This document shows, in pieces, positions 11,731 through 25,394 of a stretch of DNA of 64,000 nt (its first letter is position 1; every line of letters starts with the position of its first letter). Source of the stretch: Bugula neritina (taxonomy: Eukaryota > Bryozoa > Gymnolaemata > Cheilostomatida > Bugulidae); NCBI GenBank assembly GCA_964035545.1, contig OZ037769.1, positions 4,688,429 through 4,752,428 on the forward strand, given 5' to 3'. A model generated the notes under the pieces. The model saw nothing but the letters and a program-made list of their open reading frames with translations, was not told the DNA's origin and did no database searches. The position numbers were made by a program, and so were the translations under genes.

Positions 11731-14700
11731 CCAATAATGCATGAATTGACATCATCACAGTTGCTATAAATTCTTTTTTCAATGACCTTAGGTTCTTTTA
11801 TACTGCGTTGGTTACTTAAACTTATAACAAGAATATATAACAAATTAGAAGCATTTAATTAGCCAATTAAAATGATAAAGTCTGGGTTATTGGATGTCTA
11901 ATTGCAGCGTATGTGAGATAATCCACCATTTGTCAGCTATGTTTTTGTTTTATGCAGATGATTTATGTTGCACTGAGTGTAGAAATATTTGTTTTAAGTT
12001 CATTAAAGCCCTGGAATTTAATTAGACACTGTTTTTTATATAAAAAGGCAGGGCTAATCAGTGCTATTAGGGGACACTTTGGTTTACTTTTGATAATTTA
12101 ATTAAAATGCAAGTCCTCCTCATCTTATTACAAAAGTTTGATTGGGAACTAATGAGCTAGCATGGTATCAAAAGCCTATATTATAAACATTCACGAAGTG
12201 CACTGCCTATGTTAGAAAATATAGCCTAGATTTATCTTTTGTTTGCATCCAATAGGATTCACTGTATCAACAGACGAATGAATACTGTATCAACTTAAGC
12301 TACCCGTGGTTGAGGTAGTGTATTGAGTCAGCATCGTGTGAAAACATACCGGTAGTGTTAGGTTGTTGGGTGTAAAGTAAAACAATGTGAGTCATTTATA
12401 ACATTGTCCAGTAGACGCTAATAGGAATTCATAAAACACTTCTATTTAGATTCAGCAGACTTAGCATTACCTAAGTGTCTCTGCTGCAGTCTAATGTCTA
12501 AAATTTTTATGCAGATGTAGAGCCATCGAGATGTAAAATAAAACAATTATTCAAAAGTTGTAACAAATTATGTGCAAATGGTGGTTGCCGTTGCTTTAAT
12601 CATCATTGCAGCAAAAAGTTTTGCTTTTAGTTGATAAAGTCCTTCATGTATGTCTACTAGAGTTTGATGCATATGCATAAATTCTGCAAATTTCCCAAAT
12701 ATTACATTCATATCCTAGTTTTCAAAATAAAATATTTTCCTGGTTGAAGAAAAGAGAAGTGTTTGCTTTCAACAGTCAAATAATTTTAACTTACTTTTAA
12801 AATAATGTTATGGTACAAACCACTTATGATACTATAATAAATAATTGCTACCCTATCAGTATTTGCTGATAATAAAACCATTTATAGTTCAACTAATTAC
12901 TTTTATCAAACAGTGGTTTTATGTACACAGAGTTATCACCAAAGTTGCTTTGCAATGTATATTTGGTATAGTAGGGTGTAAACTTACACGAATATAATAT
13001 TATGTTAGTTGGTTACTTTTCCACTCACTTATCTGTTTGCTTTCTTAATTGGTGAATTGTTTGTGAGAAAATTATCAATTGGTATTAAAATAGCAACTCT
13101 AAAATTTAATTTTGCATAGCAACATAGTCATGCAGGTCACAGTATGATACTATCATAGCTTCTCTACTCAGACTACTCGATTCTTCCACACAAACAGTGG
13201 AGCATGAATTCCCAACTATTATCACATGCTTTCAATGAGCTGTGAAATTTCATACTTAGTGGTTTTAATGTATTGCAGAATTTAAGATAGACAAATGGCA
13301 GTTCTATCAATGAAACTAACAGATAATACCATGTAACCTAAGGGTTTATGCATTAGGGCTAGCTGGTAAATATCTATCGCCATGAAAATTTGCAAGACAT
13401 TTTGATTTTCACCGGATAGTAAAAGTTTTAACCATGACTATGCTAGTAGCATTTTAAATAAACAGTAGGAAAATAGGAAAATATGCTCCTACTTACTGTA
13501 GAGACAACTCCTAAGTCTACTTGTAGCCATTCTGAGGAAGACTTCACCCTAGCGCACCATCCAAGTCTGTTTTCTAGGTAGGGACGGGCGTAATGCACCC
13601 CACAACCTTTATCCCATTCAGAAGGGTAGTTAGAGCTAGCTGTTATCTGCCAGTCTTCAATCTCTCCAGAAATCATTCCCAGATGTCCATTGTTGTAGGG
13701 GCACCCTGTTGAGAAATCTCAAATATATATAGTTTGAATTTTGTCAATTTGCATGCAAAATTTATTATTTTGCTCAAATATAAATCTATTTATTCTATGT
13801 GAACAGTTTTACATTATCTTTATGATTACTGCAGTTTAATATATTTACATATGATAAAATCATTCCTAACTTGTTCAACAATATTTGATACATGTTTGCA
13901 GTTTTAGTGTGACTAGATTTTACATTGTTCTATCCACAATGAAACCTGTTAACTATAATATTTTAATAAATACCATAAAACTATAATTGCTTTAATATCA
14001 TGCTGAATCATAATACATCTATAATTTTTTCTTTGACTCTTTGCTGATAATTTTCTATATAACTGGGAAAACTGAGGTTATTTGATATTTGAAAAGTTGC
14101 AGACGTATATTATGTTGCCACTTGACAGCATATATAAGTTTAACTGCTGTCATTATAGTACATCTGTTTACCTTCTGCTAGCAACGTCTGCAAAACTAAA
14201 CACGCAATGTCGTCTGTCAAATTATTTAATTACTCATTGGTCCATTCTTTAATAACAGATAATCTCTGGCAATTAAGATACACCATCATCTTGATATGAA
14301 AGCACTCACAGTAACTATCCCATGCTGAATAAAACTAATGATCCATCTGTGGCTATAAATTAAGATAGCAACGTTTGTTTAGGGTTCCCTGGCACTTCAA
14401 AAATCACCCGCAAAAACAAATCTTGATTCCCACTCAGATTTCCAAATCATAAATACATAAATTGTCAATTATATACTGCATGTACATCTGATTTAGTAAA
14501 TGATAAAATGTTATAAATTCATCTTAAATGCAAAAGGAATTGCAACAACACATATATTAAAATTTTAGTATTTAGTATTTTGCTCCTATTCTTAAAATAA
14601 AGTAGTCATGTTGTGGGTGAGTTTTTCTCATGCATGTAATTCAAGCTGTGTTTTCAGTTCATTCATTGATTTTCCGTAAGTATTCCGTGCTATTTATAGA

Positions 14701-16399
14701 AAAGGAAGATAATGCGGACCAATATAGTATTTCTACTCAGATCAATATAATCAATACCTGTTATCTAACAGCGCAGATAAAATTTCACAGAGTTCTTCCT
14801 GTCTATATAAATAATTAACACTCTTCCCAAACGTAATTCTTTTATTCTTTCAAAGATTTTAATGGAGAAACACATTATAATAACAATTGAGAAAATTGCT
14901 TTTGGCAAACCGCACCGGGTGATTTGATTACAACCATTTAGCTATATATAAGTATGGTGGACTCCTGTTTTACTTCCTATAGAGAAGCTTTTATAGGCCT
15001 TTGCATTATAATATGGCAACAATTAGCCTAATCAAAAACTGACCAATCATTAGCTCTGACACATTTAATCACCCTACACTGTCCAATCACTGTCCCTGAC
15101 TCATCTAATCATATTATGTTTTCTGCATTTACAAGTGATCTGTATTTCTAATCACAGAAAAAATGTAGACTGTATCATTTGGAAAAAGTTTACATAGAGG
15201 TTTTTATGTCTGCATTGAGGAATGTTTTCGTACCCAAATATTCTGTGAAAGTTTTGGTAGTTTCTGGAGTTAAATATGTAAATCCCATTCCAGTTTGTTT
15301 ACTTTAAAAGATCTAATATCCAGTGCAGATACAGCAGAATGAAAGCATAGTATGGATGGTAGAAATAATTTATACAGTTTATATTATATGGCACACCTGC
15401 AACTATATTACAGTGAGTTGCCTTGCTACTATATATACACACACAGGGAAAAGGTAGAATTATACCTTGATGACCACTCATGGCTATGAACTATAAATTG
15501 AAATTCAAAATAGCTCAAGAGTCTATACCGTATATAATAAATAAAGTATCGATTACATACCAGCTGTTATATAACTCATTGTAGGTCAATATAACTCAAT
15601 TTAAGTCTTATAGTTAGCGTGTTGGACTGCTACAAGGTGAATTTATCTCAAGTTATTGAAATTTTAGCTAATGTGTATGAATTTACTTTATGATTACATG
15701 CCTGAGCTTTTAGTCAAGAAGCCTTTCGTAGCTGTGATTGTAAATGAGTTTATAATTGCCTATTGAAAACTAGAGTCTAAAACAAATCTAATACTGAGAA
15801 TGCAGACTGTAATTGGTAGGCAACTTCAAAGAGCTTAAAAGCATCCTTGCCCAATTTATGGCTTTTAATCAAAAGTCTATAACCTTTCAATTTAAAGTTT
15901 ATAAAGTTGAGCTGCTCTTTTCTGTTACAATTTGCTAATCTAACAAATTCTGATAATAGTCGTATAATTAAAAGTTATTATATAATGCCATAACTGAAAT
16001 AGCTACACGAGTCAAATGAAGGTAATAAAATCATACAAATAAATGTACCAAAAGAGCTTTAGCTTCCTTAATCAATAGAATTATATCTTACAAAAAAAAT
16101 ATATTAATATTCATTCTATAAATAAATAAACAAGAATATTGTGTACCTTGATCATAATTTTGCTTTGGTTTGCAATAGCTTAAATAACAAAACAATTGAA
16201 ATCTAAATATTTCAAAAAATAAACTTTAAAAGTTTTATAAGCTGTATCACAGAGTTTTAGTGAAAATCTTTGCACCACACTGACTGATACAACAGTTTTA
16301 AGGCACAGACAGATGTCACATGATGTTACCTTGATTCGCCAAAGACGCTTGGCTGCAGATGACAACTACAGCTAATATTCCAAGTACAGAGTACTCCAT
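4474..16399 (-). CDS. Secreted protein with two F5/8C (discoidin) domains and a fucolectin-like C-terminal module
   Basis: Eleven exons in transcript order: 16399-16330, 13705-13497, 11522-11400, 9963-9825, 8745-8605, 7207-7035, 6636-6562, 6296-6104, 5942-5833, 5533-5386, 4730-4474. All have AG/GT borders and matching phases. They total 1638 nt, giving 545 residues and TGA. Residues 1-23 are a hydrophobic signal peptide (start MEYSVLGILAVVVIC). F5/8C-1 (about 25-179) shows CPYNNGHLGM, QITASS, WLQVDLG, VTGFMLSYSSD and a closing RVELIGC, which is the full family pattern. F5/8C-2 (about 182-358) has WLQLDIG, VTKYKVSYSND and ARYIRFHPVSW, and is more divergent. The last module (about 376-545) has AVDGN, LTIDLG, a C-rich end and GRYIRIQ, as in fucolectin/tachylectin-type domains. 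No membrane helix follows, so a secreted adhesion protein or lectin is inferred. The ligand is unknown. Introns reach 4 kb; a 5' non-coding exon may exist. Confidence 0.88.
9109..9200. repeat. Direct repeat, two 35-bp copies
   Basis: Positions 9109-9143 and 9166-9200 are nearly identical 35-base copies, differing at two positions and separated by 22 bases, in an intron of the discoidin gene. Both contain CTTAGAGAACTTG and TGTTATTGTTGAT. Confidence 0.75.
9345..9625. repeat. Degenerate purine-rich minisatellite
   Basis: The motif GTAGTTxTAGTA recurs with varying G/A-rich linkers over about 280 bases in an intron of the discoidin gene. Open frames on both strands here come from the repeat's lack of stops, not from a gene. 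Confidence 0.6.
11667..11727. repeat. TA dinucleotide microsatellite
   Basis: About 60 bases of uninterrupted TA follow a short GTGTGTG run. The array is intronic in the discoidin gene. Confidence 0.95.
13706..16329. other. Intron 1 of the discoidin gene
   Basis: This 2.6 kb intron separates the signal-peptide exon from the first F5/8C exon. It is AT-rich and I found no further exon with good splice sites. The open frames at 14630-14818 (+), 15299-15481 (-) and 16180-16365 (-) lack splice or domain support. Confidence 0.6.
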
Positions 16400-19300
16400 A
16401 ATGGCCCACACTTCTTTGTAGTCACTCACTAAAGCTTCTCTCCAGTAAATTAAATCGAAAGAATTTTTATCTAAAAAGCAATAATGAGTAGAGATTAAGC
16501 AATAAATAATGATGATTATTTCCAAAATTTGCTAATATTATGATTATCAATCAGATCAAAGAATAGCTGAATGTTTTGTAGTTAAGGTAACTGGTAACAG
16601 CAACCTATTGAGCTTTGTAGAGCAAACACAATGAAGGTGTGTAATCATAGACTGAGATAGCTTGAGAGAATTTAAGCTAAATATTATAGGCTGGTTATTG
16701 ATTACCCCCATTATTTCTGAAATAGCTGTAATGTGAAACGAGAACAATTGATGAGTGTATTTGTGGTGCATTCACAGAAAGAGAGAAGGGGGGGAATTTG
16801 GCTTCAATGTGGGTGGTTAAGACAATTCAGTAAAGCCAACCAACTTGTCATGAAAATGACTCAAATATAGCTACAGTTAGGTAAATTGATGCATTGCTAG
16901 CTAGTGGTTTGTGTTTTGCATGCGTCAGTCAGTTCCTTTAGTTTTCGTTACGGCATTTCTTAGAGGAGTAGAAATTCGAAACTGTTATATGTATAAGGAG
17001 TGCATTGTTGGTAGGTTTGATTGTAGCCCATGAAGCGAAACTGTAATTGCATAAGCAGAACCAATTTCTTTCTGTATTTTATGTAATAAATAGAACGATT
17101 TTTATTCAATTTTAATATATTTGTTGATGTAGAATAAATTATGTCTTGATGCCTTCATATCTAACATCACAGCTTGGGGACACCAGCTGTGGATTCAAAA
17201 TTTTAAATTAATTAAATTTACATAAAACCATGACATACGCAAGATAGAAAACCTAGCTGGAACAGCCCTAACTGCATGGCTGCCGTGTGTAAATTCTAAT
17301 AGTTGAAGCCTGAATTGTAATTGAAAGAGGAGTTTGGTCCTTCTGCTATACTATGGACGATTCAAGCCTGGCAACGCCCTCATGAAGGAATCAAAGTAGA
17401 TAGTTCAAATTTTCATTTATAGAGTTGTATATAGTCGGTTGTCTTAACAGAAACCTGATTGACATTTCAGGCCCACAATTTCAATTAATCGATAGGAATC
17501 TGTAAGAAGGGGCTACAGGGAGAGGATTTGTAGAATGTATTGATTCGTTGAGGAGACAAACAGTTGCACTGATTGAGCTATTTGATTGATCGGTGAATGC
17601 AAGAGAATAGTATTGAGGAATAAATCAGTGGCTAATCAATTTCACTGCACATTCTGTATGTGATGTAGGAGTCCGGCCCATAAATGGTGCAGGTAAAAGG
17701 ACAATTTGCACATATGAATAAACAACAAACAATAAATAGACAGCTTTATCAATGTCATCCCACACATAAAGTCTCACAGCGTGGGGTAAAGAATTTCTAT
17801 TCTTTTGAAAGGGTAAAATGAGATTATGAAAAAAGATACATTTATCATTATGGATTAGGTTGATAATACGAACATAGTATTTGATGAATTACATAATAAG
17901 TACAATATGGATACAATAATGGCTAATTCAGCATTCTAACATGTCTGGTATTCTGAGAGTAGTTGTCTGGCGTTGACCCCGGCGTTGACCCCATTTTAAC
18001 AATCTTTTAAACTTTGCAAATAAATGTCTCAGGTATGAAAAGTTTACTTATAATCATTCAAACATATTGGAAGAGTTTCAGGGGTAACTAAGGCTATGGT
18101 TTTGACCTTGAACCTGTCTTAGGAAACTCCAAATCTAATCAGTAGTTATTATATTATGTTGATTGTGTGTAGCTAATTGATTGCAGATTATGTAACTTCC
18201 ATAGTTATTGTATCCATGTTTACTTTGACTATTTCTATGATCTCATAATTAACTTAGTTGGATGATGAGAAAGGAAAAATGCAAGCTCACAAATACCAAA
18301 TTGGTTTTGGTTAACTGTTATAAATTTCATTAGCCCCAAAGTTGTTTTTCCTATAGTCCATCGCATGCCCCTACACATGACAGCATTAATATAACAGCTG
18401 TCAAATGAGTTAATATATTTTAATCAGGCTATATATAGTGTGTATTGATTATGAAGTTCGTAAAGTTAATTGGTATTATAGAGAAAGCTATTAAAACAAT
18501 ATTGTTTATGATTACAAGTTTTGTCTAAATACTAACTAATTACCTAATATTGATACATCTATTGTGTTTCTTTCAGTGAAATGTTGTTGTCAAACACCCA
18601 AAAACATTCTGATCATAAATAGCCCTAATCTTTGACCTTAGCATATGCACCAGTTTTTAACAATGCCTGTACAAACATTCTAATCAAATTAGAGTAGAAG
18701 AACCTAAACTATAAGACAATATATTTAGAAACTCGCATGCTTTTTAATGAAACTGGATATTTTTATTAAACTCGTAAAAGTTTCAAGCAAGATAACCTAC
18801 AAGTTTGAAGCATGATAGATGAGCAATCCTGCATGACAGGACTGGTAAAACTTCTCAACTAAACACAGTGTTCTGTGGTTAACTATGCCATGAAGACGAA
18901 CTGTCATGTCGTGACAACTCGCTAACAAGAGAGGAGTATGTAAATCTCAGTGAAAAGTGCTTTAATTGTAATAAATTGTCTTAACACAGGCTGAGAAAAT
19001 CTACTTAGCTATGCCATGTCTTGGGCTGAGTAAAAATTTCAGGTAATTTATGAATGGATCCTCATTTTAATGTTTGACAGGAAGAACAAAGGGCTTGGCT
19101 GTTGTCATAGTTCTATTATTGGAAATTCAGATTCCAGCCAATAAATGATCTGCCATGGTCTATCAGAATCAACTGTCAGCATTCAAAATAAGTTGCAAAT
19201 GGCTTTAGATTAAGAATTAAATAATCAAATAGGTGCAAACCAATCTATAGACTAAATTTTTTGTTGAAAATAATAATCTGAAGTCATTAATATGTTCTGA

Positions 19301-19518
19301 AAAATGATTTGAATTCAAAATATGGAAACAGTAACATTGAACCAAAAGCATGCACATATTAAAACAGTTGCATTTTTAAAATTTTTTAGCATTAAGCAAG
19401 CTTCGACAGTCTACAGAATGAACACAGCACAGATTTACCTGTGGAAACAATTTGCTATAAACTTGAAGACAAATTCAAAGAACTATAAATAGTCAACCAA
19501 GTATAAGTATATACTCAC

Positions 19519-20249
19519 AAACTCGTTTTTCACCTGGACAGCAACAAGTATTCTATATCCTGCAGCAGACGTTTGAAGAAAGTTTTTTGTTGTTGGTGAT
19601 CAGTTAACAACTTGAGAGAAATCTATCGCCACTTGACCAGTCTTTATTATTCAACAGTATTCTATAAAATGAATGCATATTCGCTTCAAGTAGACCTTAT
19701 GTTGATTATGCATTTCACAGTCTATTGTCCAATCAGCTTAATCAAGTGGCAACATTAGCCAATAATACTGAATTTGTTTTTCATGGTGTTAGGGTATTGA
19801 ACCTACTGTAGCTAGACTAAGTGTATATCAATTCCTTACAGCTTTTCAAAATATGCAAATATTGGTAATACAAATCATCAGGTGCTTTAAAATGAGAAAT
19901 CCTGTGAACTTCATTGTTCTTAAGTAGGTGAACTTATTTTGGCAAAAAAGCTTAAAATTTGAAAACTATAATGTTTGTAGTAATTGGCAAAGCAAAATAA
20001 CCGTTATCTAAACAGCTCAGTTCATGTACCACTTCAAATAACTTTTTGTAAGCTACAATTTAACCCTCAGTTCTGAGTTACCAGCTCTCTTCAACACTCT
20101 ATCTATTACTTCATAAGGATTTTACTAAAATATAAAACTATCTTTTAGTAGACAATTACAGATAAGCCAGTTAGTTATTAATAGATAATAAATACCTTTT
20201 CGGCCATCTTGAACAAGGCTTGTAAACTCAAAGGTTACATGATGCATGT
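19519..20249 (-). other. Two candidate short exons of unknown gene
   Basis: On the minus strand, 20249-20196 (54 nt) follows TTTTTCAG and ends at GTATTT. The segment 19559-19519 (41 nt) follows GCTGCAG and ends at the strong donor GTGAGT. They join in frame, starting at an ATG within the first, to give about 30 residues beginning MHHVTFEFTSLVQDGRK. They could be 5' exons of the discoidin gene that lies downstream, or chance. I could not connect them in frame to its signal-peptide exon. Confidence 0.2.
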
Positions 20250-23200
20250 CTGAAAAATAAAAATACAGCTTTTTTAATGTTATTTTAAAATAATTTTGCC
20301 TGCGAGAACTCTATGACCTAATTATAGGCAAACGTTTTTTAATTGGCTTAGCTTATCAATCGCTCTACTTAAAATAAAAAATAGTTACCAACAATTAGGG
20401 TTTCTGCTCTACTTTTTCGTGTAATTTTGCCTTATTTTTCTATTATTCAATTATAACCTTGCATGCTGAACTCGTGATTCTTACAGTGCATATTGTATAT
20501 AATTATTGCATTCCAGTAACAATTGCTATTAGAACCAGGTATAGCCATTGTAGACACTCTAATGTAGTTTTCACCTTGTTTTGGATAAGATAATAATATA
20601 AATTGCTTAAGTAGCATTTACATCCTGGCTAAAAGAAACTATGTGAAAGAATATCAAGTGCTATGGGCTGTATATTTATAACAAATGCTTGTCTAATTTC
20701 TTTTTTAATTATTAAATAAAAATTAAGTATATTGGAACGAATAAATTAATGACCGAGTTACCATTTACATATTTAATTTTATTCAAGTTATTCTAACAAG
20801 AATTCAGGTCTTCATATATAGTCATAGCAGGTCAAAATTATAGATTAGTCATCAGGTTTTAATATATTTTATCTGGAAAGTCTAACTCATCAGTCACATT
20901 GGTTTTGCTTAACTGCCTGCAAATTTTGTGTGACTTTGTGGCTCATCATTTGTTATTACTTATATTATTTATACGATTTATAACATTAATATTAGCTATT
21001 TATATTAGTTACATAATTCATGTTATTAATATTATTCATGTTATTCATATTATATTAGATTATCCATGCTATTTATAAGTATATTTTGCCATACATTGCG
21101 TCGTCATAGAATGACTAACATTGATATAAAGCTGCTGCTACTGTACTTTGCTGTGTTGTATAATTACTCAAATATGTGTAGTAAAACTTCTTTCTAATCA
21201 CATAGCATGAAGATGATTATTTGACGCACAATGCAGTTGTAGAGGTGCAACTTGTAAGGCAACACCTGCAACATATTGAGTATCGTTTGAAGTAATTTAC
21301 AGAAACATGCGTTTTTGTAATTGTTTCCACTTGCCTTATTAGATCATTTAAAGTTCACAGCAGTCATGTTTCTTTTCCTTAATGATAAAATGAATGTTAT
21401 GAGTTGCTGTTTGTGCTAAAAGGAGAATGTGCAAACCACTTAATAAATTAACTTAAAGCCTTAAAACTACTTTTTAGCAAATTATGTTTAGCCAATAATT
21501 GTCATCACATTATTTTTGCGTTATTCAGGATAATATAAATTAAAAAACTAAAATTTCTTTTTAAATTAATGTAAACTTTGATGCAAAATTGCTTTTATCA
21601 ACAATGAATCAACCACCTAATTTATGCACTGTTTGTGATGTTATAAAGAGAAGACAACACTTGATATTTATTTTAGATTATAGCCTAGCAACAAAACATA
21701 TTGCATGTGCATGCAGGTGCAGGCATAATATAGTATGAAAGATCCTGAATAAATTAATGCACTATACTAAATTGTGTTGTTAGACAATGCACAAACATGT
21801 AACTATGTAAATTTGATTTGGGTTCTTTTGGATGATCAGGTAATTAAAACTTTGGAGCAAGAGAAATCAAGCACTAACAGCTGTTTGTTAACTTAAACTC
21901 AAAACTAAAATTTAAAAGCCAAGTCATTAAACGAGTATGCACTATTTCCAGTAAATTGACCATATCGATGGAATTTCCAATTCATGTGCAACCAAAACTG
22001 GACATTGCGAAAACTAACAGCTGACAGCTAGCTGCAAATGCCTGAAGGTCTTGCAAATGACTTTGGCGCCTTCCAGTCTTAGTATTCTAACAATAACACT
22101 TCCCTGGAACTATTTTATCCTTGAGCATCAAGTATAAATCTATTTTTAGAATAAATCGGTAGAAATAACATGTATAAATCATTTAGTTTATTTGCTATGA
22201 GTATTTAGTAAACAAGCTATTACAAACAGCAAAGGAAAAGTTCAGTTATGTAAGAATTATGCAGAATTCATGTATTTATATTTGCTAGATTTGTACTACA
22301 TATCCCAAGGCTGTTATAAGTTTCAATTAGTTTGGCAAAACCAACTCATTTGAAATTCCCCAGTTATATATCTCTGTAGCTGCAGGGTATATTGCTCTAA
22401 AAATAACCAGAGAGTTAATGGGATTCCTTATTCAATAGTTATTAAATACATTTGCAAACACGTCTTTCAAAAGCTTTTCTTCTGTGAGAAATTAGAACTG
22501 GGAATAACAGCAGATGCAAAAAAACTCTATGGTTTGCAAACTTGTAAAAGTATGGAAGCTCTGTTGTTTATATGCACTGGCAGTATTTCTATGACGTGAT
22601 GATTATCGCTGTTGCTATCATCAACTCTAAGAAAGAATATACCAGTTAAAAAGCCTGCTTGTTTCCAGATATGATTTTAGCAGCATAATTTTGATGACCA
22701 TTTATCATATGGAGGATAATACAAAGCAACAATTACACATTTAGTACATATATGCTTTTTTATTAATCTCGAAATGTATGAATAGTATAGTTGATAAAAA
22801 TTAATATTGCACATTACGGGTTGGCAAAATAATTTACAAACAAATAGATAGTGTACAAGTAGCTGTTGTGTTTTAATATATAAAACTATTTATTGTCTCA
22901 TACTGAAAGAAAACAGCAATATGAAATCATTACATCATAAGTTATAAGTGCAGTTGCAAGTGTAAGAAGCAAGTGTCAAGATAAGTGAAAATGCTGGGTT
23001 TTTATATCAATCAAAAAGGACAGCTATTGTGTAGTAGCCATAATGAGAGTGAAAAAGCATCATATAGCTGGCATAGCTGTAATGATACATGAAAAGCTAT
23101 AATGTAATAGGAAAAGCTTCCCAACTTATGTAAAGTCTCAACAACAGCTTTAGTCTTTTTATAAAACAATGCAAGTGAAATAGAGTTTTCTATTTCAATT

Positions 23201-24204
23201 TTAATCTTTATTATTTTGCAAGCTGAAAATTTTTTTAAAGGAAGAATATAATAAATAGCATAATATAATGGTATGCTAGTCGTTGGATTGTGATAATGTT
23301 GAAATAGGCATCTGCAGTGTATAGCTTTTATAGAACATAGTTAATATACTGTAAAGATATAATAAAGATTTTCTTTATGGGGTTTTGCTTTACCACAATG
23401 CATTTAGTAGCATAAATAGAGGGGGCAATTCCATTTGGTAAAACATATTCATATAGGAACTTGGAATATTAACAAAGCTACATTAGTTTTAAAATAACAT
23501 ATTTGCGTGCAAATCATTTAGATAGCCCATATTCAAAAACTTGTATGATGAAAGTTAGCGTGCACTCTATATATTTAGGTTACAATTTTATATCATGAAC
23601 TAGTGAAGGTAATTTGGTATCTCCAAGTCATGTGAAATGTAAACAGAAATGCGGCCTTTAATACACTCAACGGCCCCAAAACCGAAATTGAGACATTGTG
23701 AATAAACAAGTGTTGTTGAAAATTCAAATGTCAACTTCAAGAGACAATGTATAAAAATTTCACTCATTGTTTTAGAAGTTATAGCACACATATGATGTGA
23801 TCCAGAGTATATACATCGCGTGTCAACGTGTTATACGCAATTTCTTTGTTTTGGAGGTCTTAAACAAAGGCACTCATATAAGATATTATATACAGATGCA
23901 AAACTTATAAATACACACGTTCAATAACTATTCCAGCTTTTTATTTGCATTCCTTCCAACAATATACCACTCATTTACATACACAATATTCATGCACAAA
24001 ACTTTTAAGAATACAACACTGTAAGGCAATCTACTTTTGTAGGTCTAGTCTTGTTTACTTAAAAAATATTCATACAAAAGCGATGCAAAATGATAACTAT
24101 TTTTTATGTCAAAAATAAGTCTTTGTTATAATTTTTCTATTTTTCAATTTTTAGATTATGTTTTTGAAAAGATATCATGTCAACTACATCACACCGCCAT
24201 CTCA

Positions 24205-24337
24205 CATCATCATATTATGAGTATCAACAGATATCATATCATCATATTATGAGTATCAACAGATATCATATCATCATATTATGAGTATCAACAGATATCA
24301 CATCATCATATTATGAGTATCAACAGATATCATATCA
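24205..24337. repeat. 32-bp minisatellite, about four copies
   Basis: Four nearly identical consecutive copies of a 32-base unit containing CATATTATGAGTATCAACAG run head to tail without spacers. There are only single-base differences among copies, so the array is young or homogenised. Confidence 0.9.
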
Positions 24338-24798
24338 ACTGATGAAAGGTTATCATCGCTGCATATAATCTTCAACATAGTCTCATTGACTTCTGTCTGA
24401 GTCTAAAAGTTAACTTCTATAAATAAAATATAGAGCATTAAGTTTTGTGTTTTATAATGGAAAATTCATATTAATAAAGCAAATAAACAATTAATACCAG
24501 GTTTTTCATAATCAATGCTAGTGGTTTTTCAAAAAGAATAAGTTTTACATATTGCATGGGCTATAGGCTGTGCAAACACATAGATTAGGTTGTCTATTTT
24601 AGTTCAGCTTTTTAAATTTAAATATATTTATATTTTTATTTAACCAATATATGCTAAGGTTTGCATGCCTTTTACCTAATTTATTTAGATTTTAGTATAT
24701 TTTCTAAAATAAAAAGCCTACAATTTTCAAAGAAGGTGCTCAGCTCAAAAGCAATATGATAATTTGAAAACTAGGCTTTGCCGCATTCCAAGCTTTAC

Positions 24799-24927
24799 CT
24801 TGACATTACAAGTTTGAGGTACACAGTCTAGACCTTGGTTAAAATTTTCTGTTAACGGAGTAGCTATAATTTCTTCAATATCCTGCCTCTCATTGAAACA
24901 GTTAGCAGCCACTGCTGGAGTGAGTGC
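24799..24927 (-). other. Candidate orphan exon (43 codons)
   Basis: On the minus strand a segment preceded by CATAACAG and followed by GTAAAG is open for exactly 43 codons in phase 0-0. It begins ALTPAVAANCFNERQ and has three cysteines. It lies 3' of the CUB-EGF gene. It could be an alternative 3' exon of that gene if the preceding exon used an internal donor (GTAGCC near 25430), or part of an unrecognised gene. No domain is recognisable. Confidence 0.3.
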
Positions 24928-25394
24928 CTGTTATGGTTGTCATGGGAAGATAAATAACTACAATGATATACAAAACAAGAGTTTAGAGCTGCGAGTGAAA
25001 TACTAAAATAATTATAACAAAACCAGTGATAATGTAGAAGAGTAGGTTTTAAAGCAACATAATTTAGTGGAGGTCAATAGCAAGCTAACTAAGATAAGTA
25101 ACTGTAGCGTATATTTTTCACAACTGCGTGTATCATTCCAGATGTTACAGGTGTTGATAATATTTTCAATTTTGCGACTAAAAAAATGATAATACATTTT
25201 AAATCAGTAGTACAAGCCATGAAAGGATTGTAAAAACAAGTTTCAAAACCCATTAGCTAAATTTTTAAAACAATATTTATGTTAGTGTGTCGCAGGTTTA
25301 AATGTTTGTAAGTGCTTCACCTTAGCACACTTGTTGTAGACAGAACGCCAACATTGTTAGAGTTGAGTTTGAAGTGAGCTGCGTAGAGATATTG

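Larger units (their letters stand above)
16400..25394. other. Gene-poor intergenic region, about 9 kb
   Basis: No recognisable domain, transposase or reverse transcriptase is visible over this stretch. It is AT-rich with diffuse simple sequence (for example 20950-21080). A 32-bp minisatellite lies at 24205-24337, and a few short candidate exons on the minus strand are listed separately. It holds the upstream region of the discoidin gene and the downstream region of the CUB-EGF gene. Confidence 0.55.

Noticed and set aside
24205-24337. Regular 32-bp direct repeats resembling a CRISPR array
   Set aside because: The copies are contiguous without unique spacers and the genome is animal, so this is a minisatellite.
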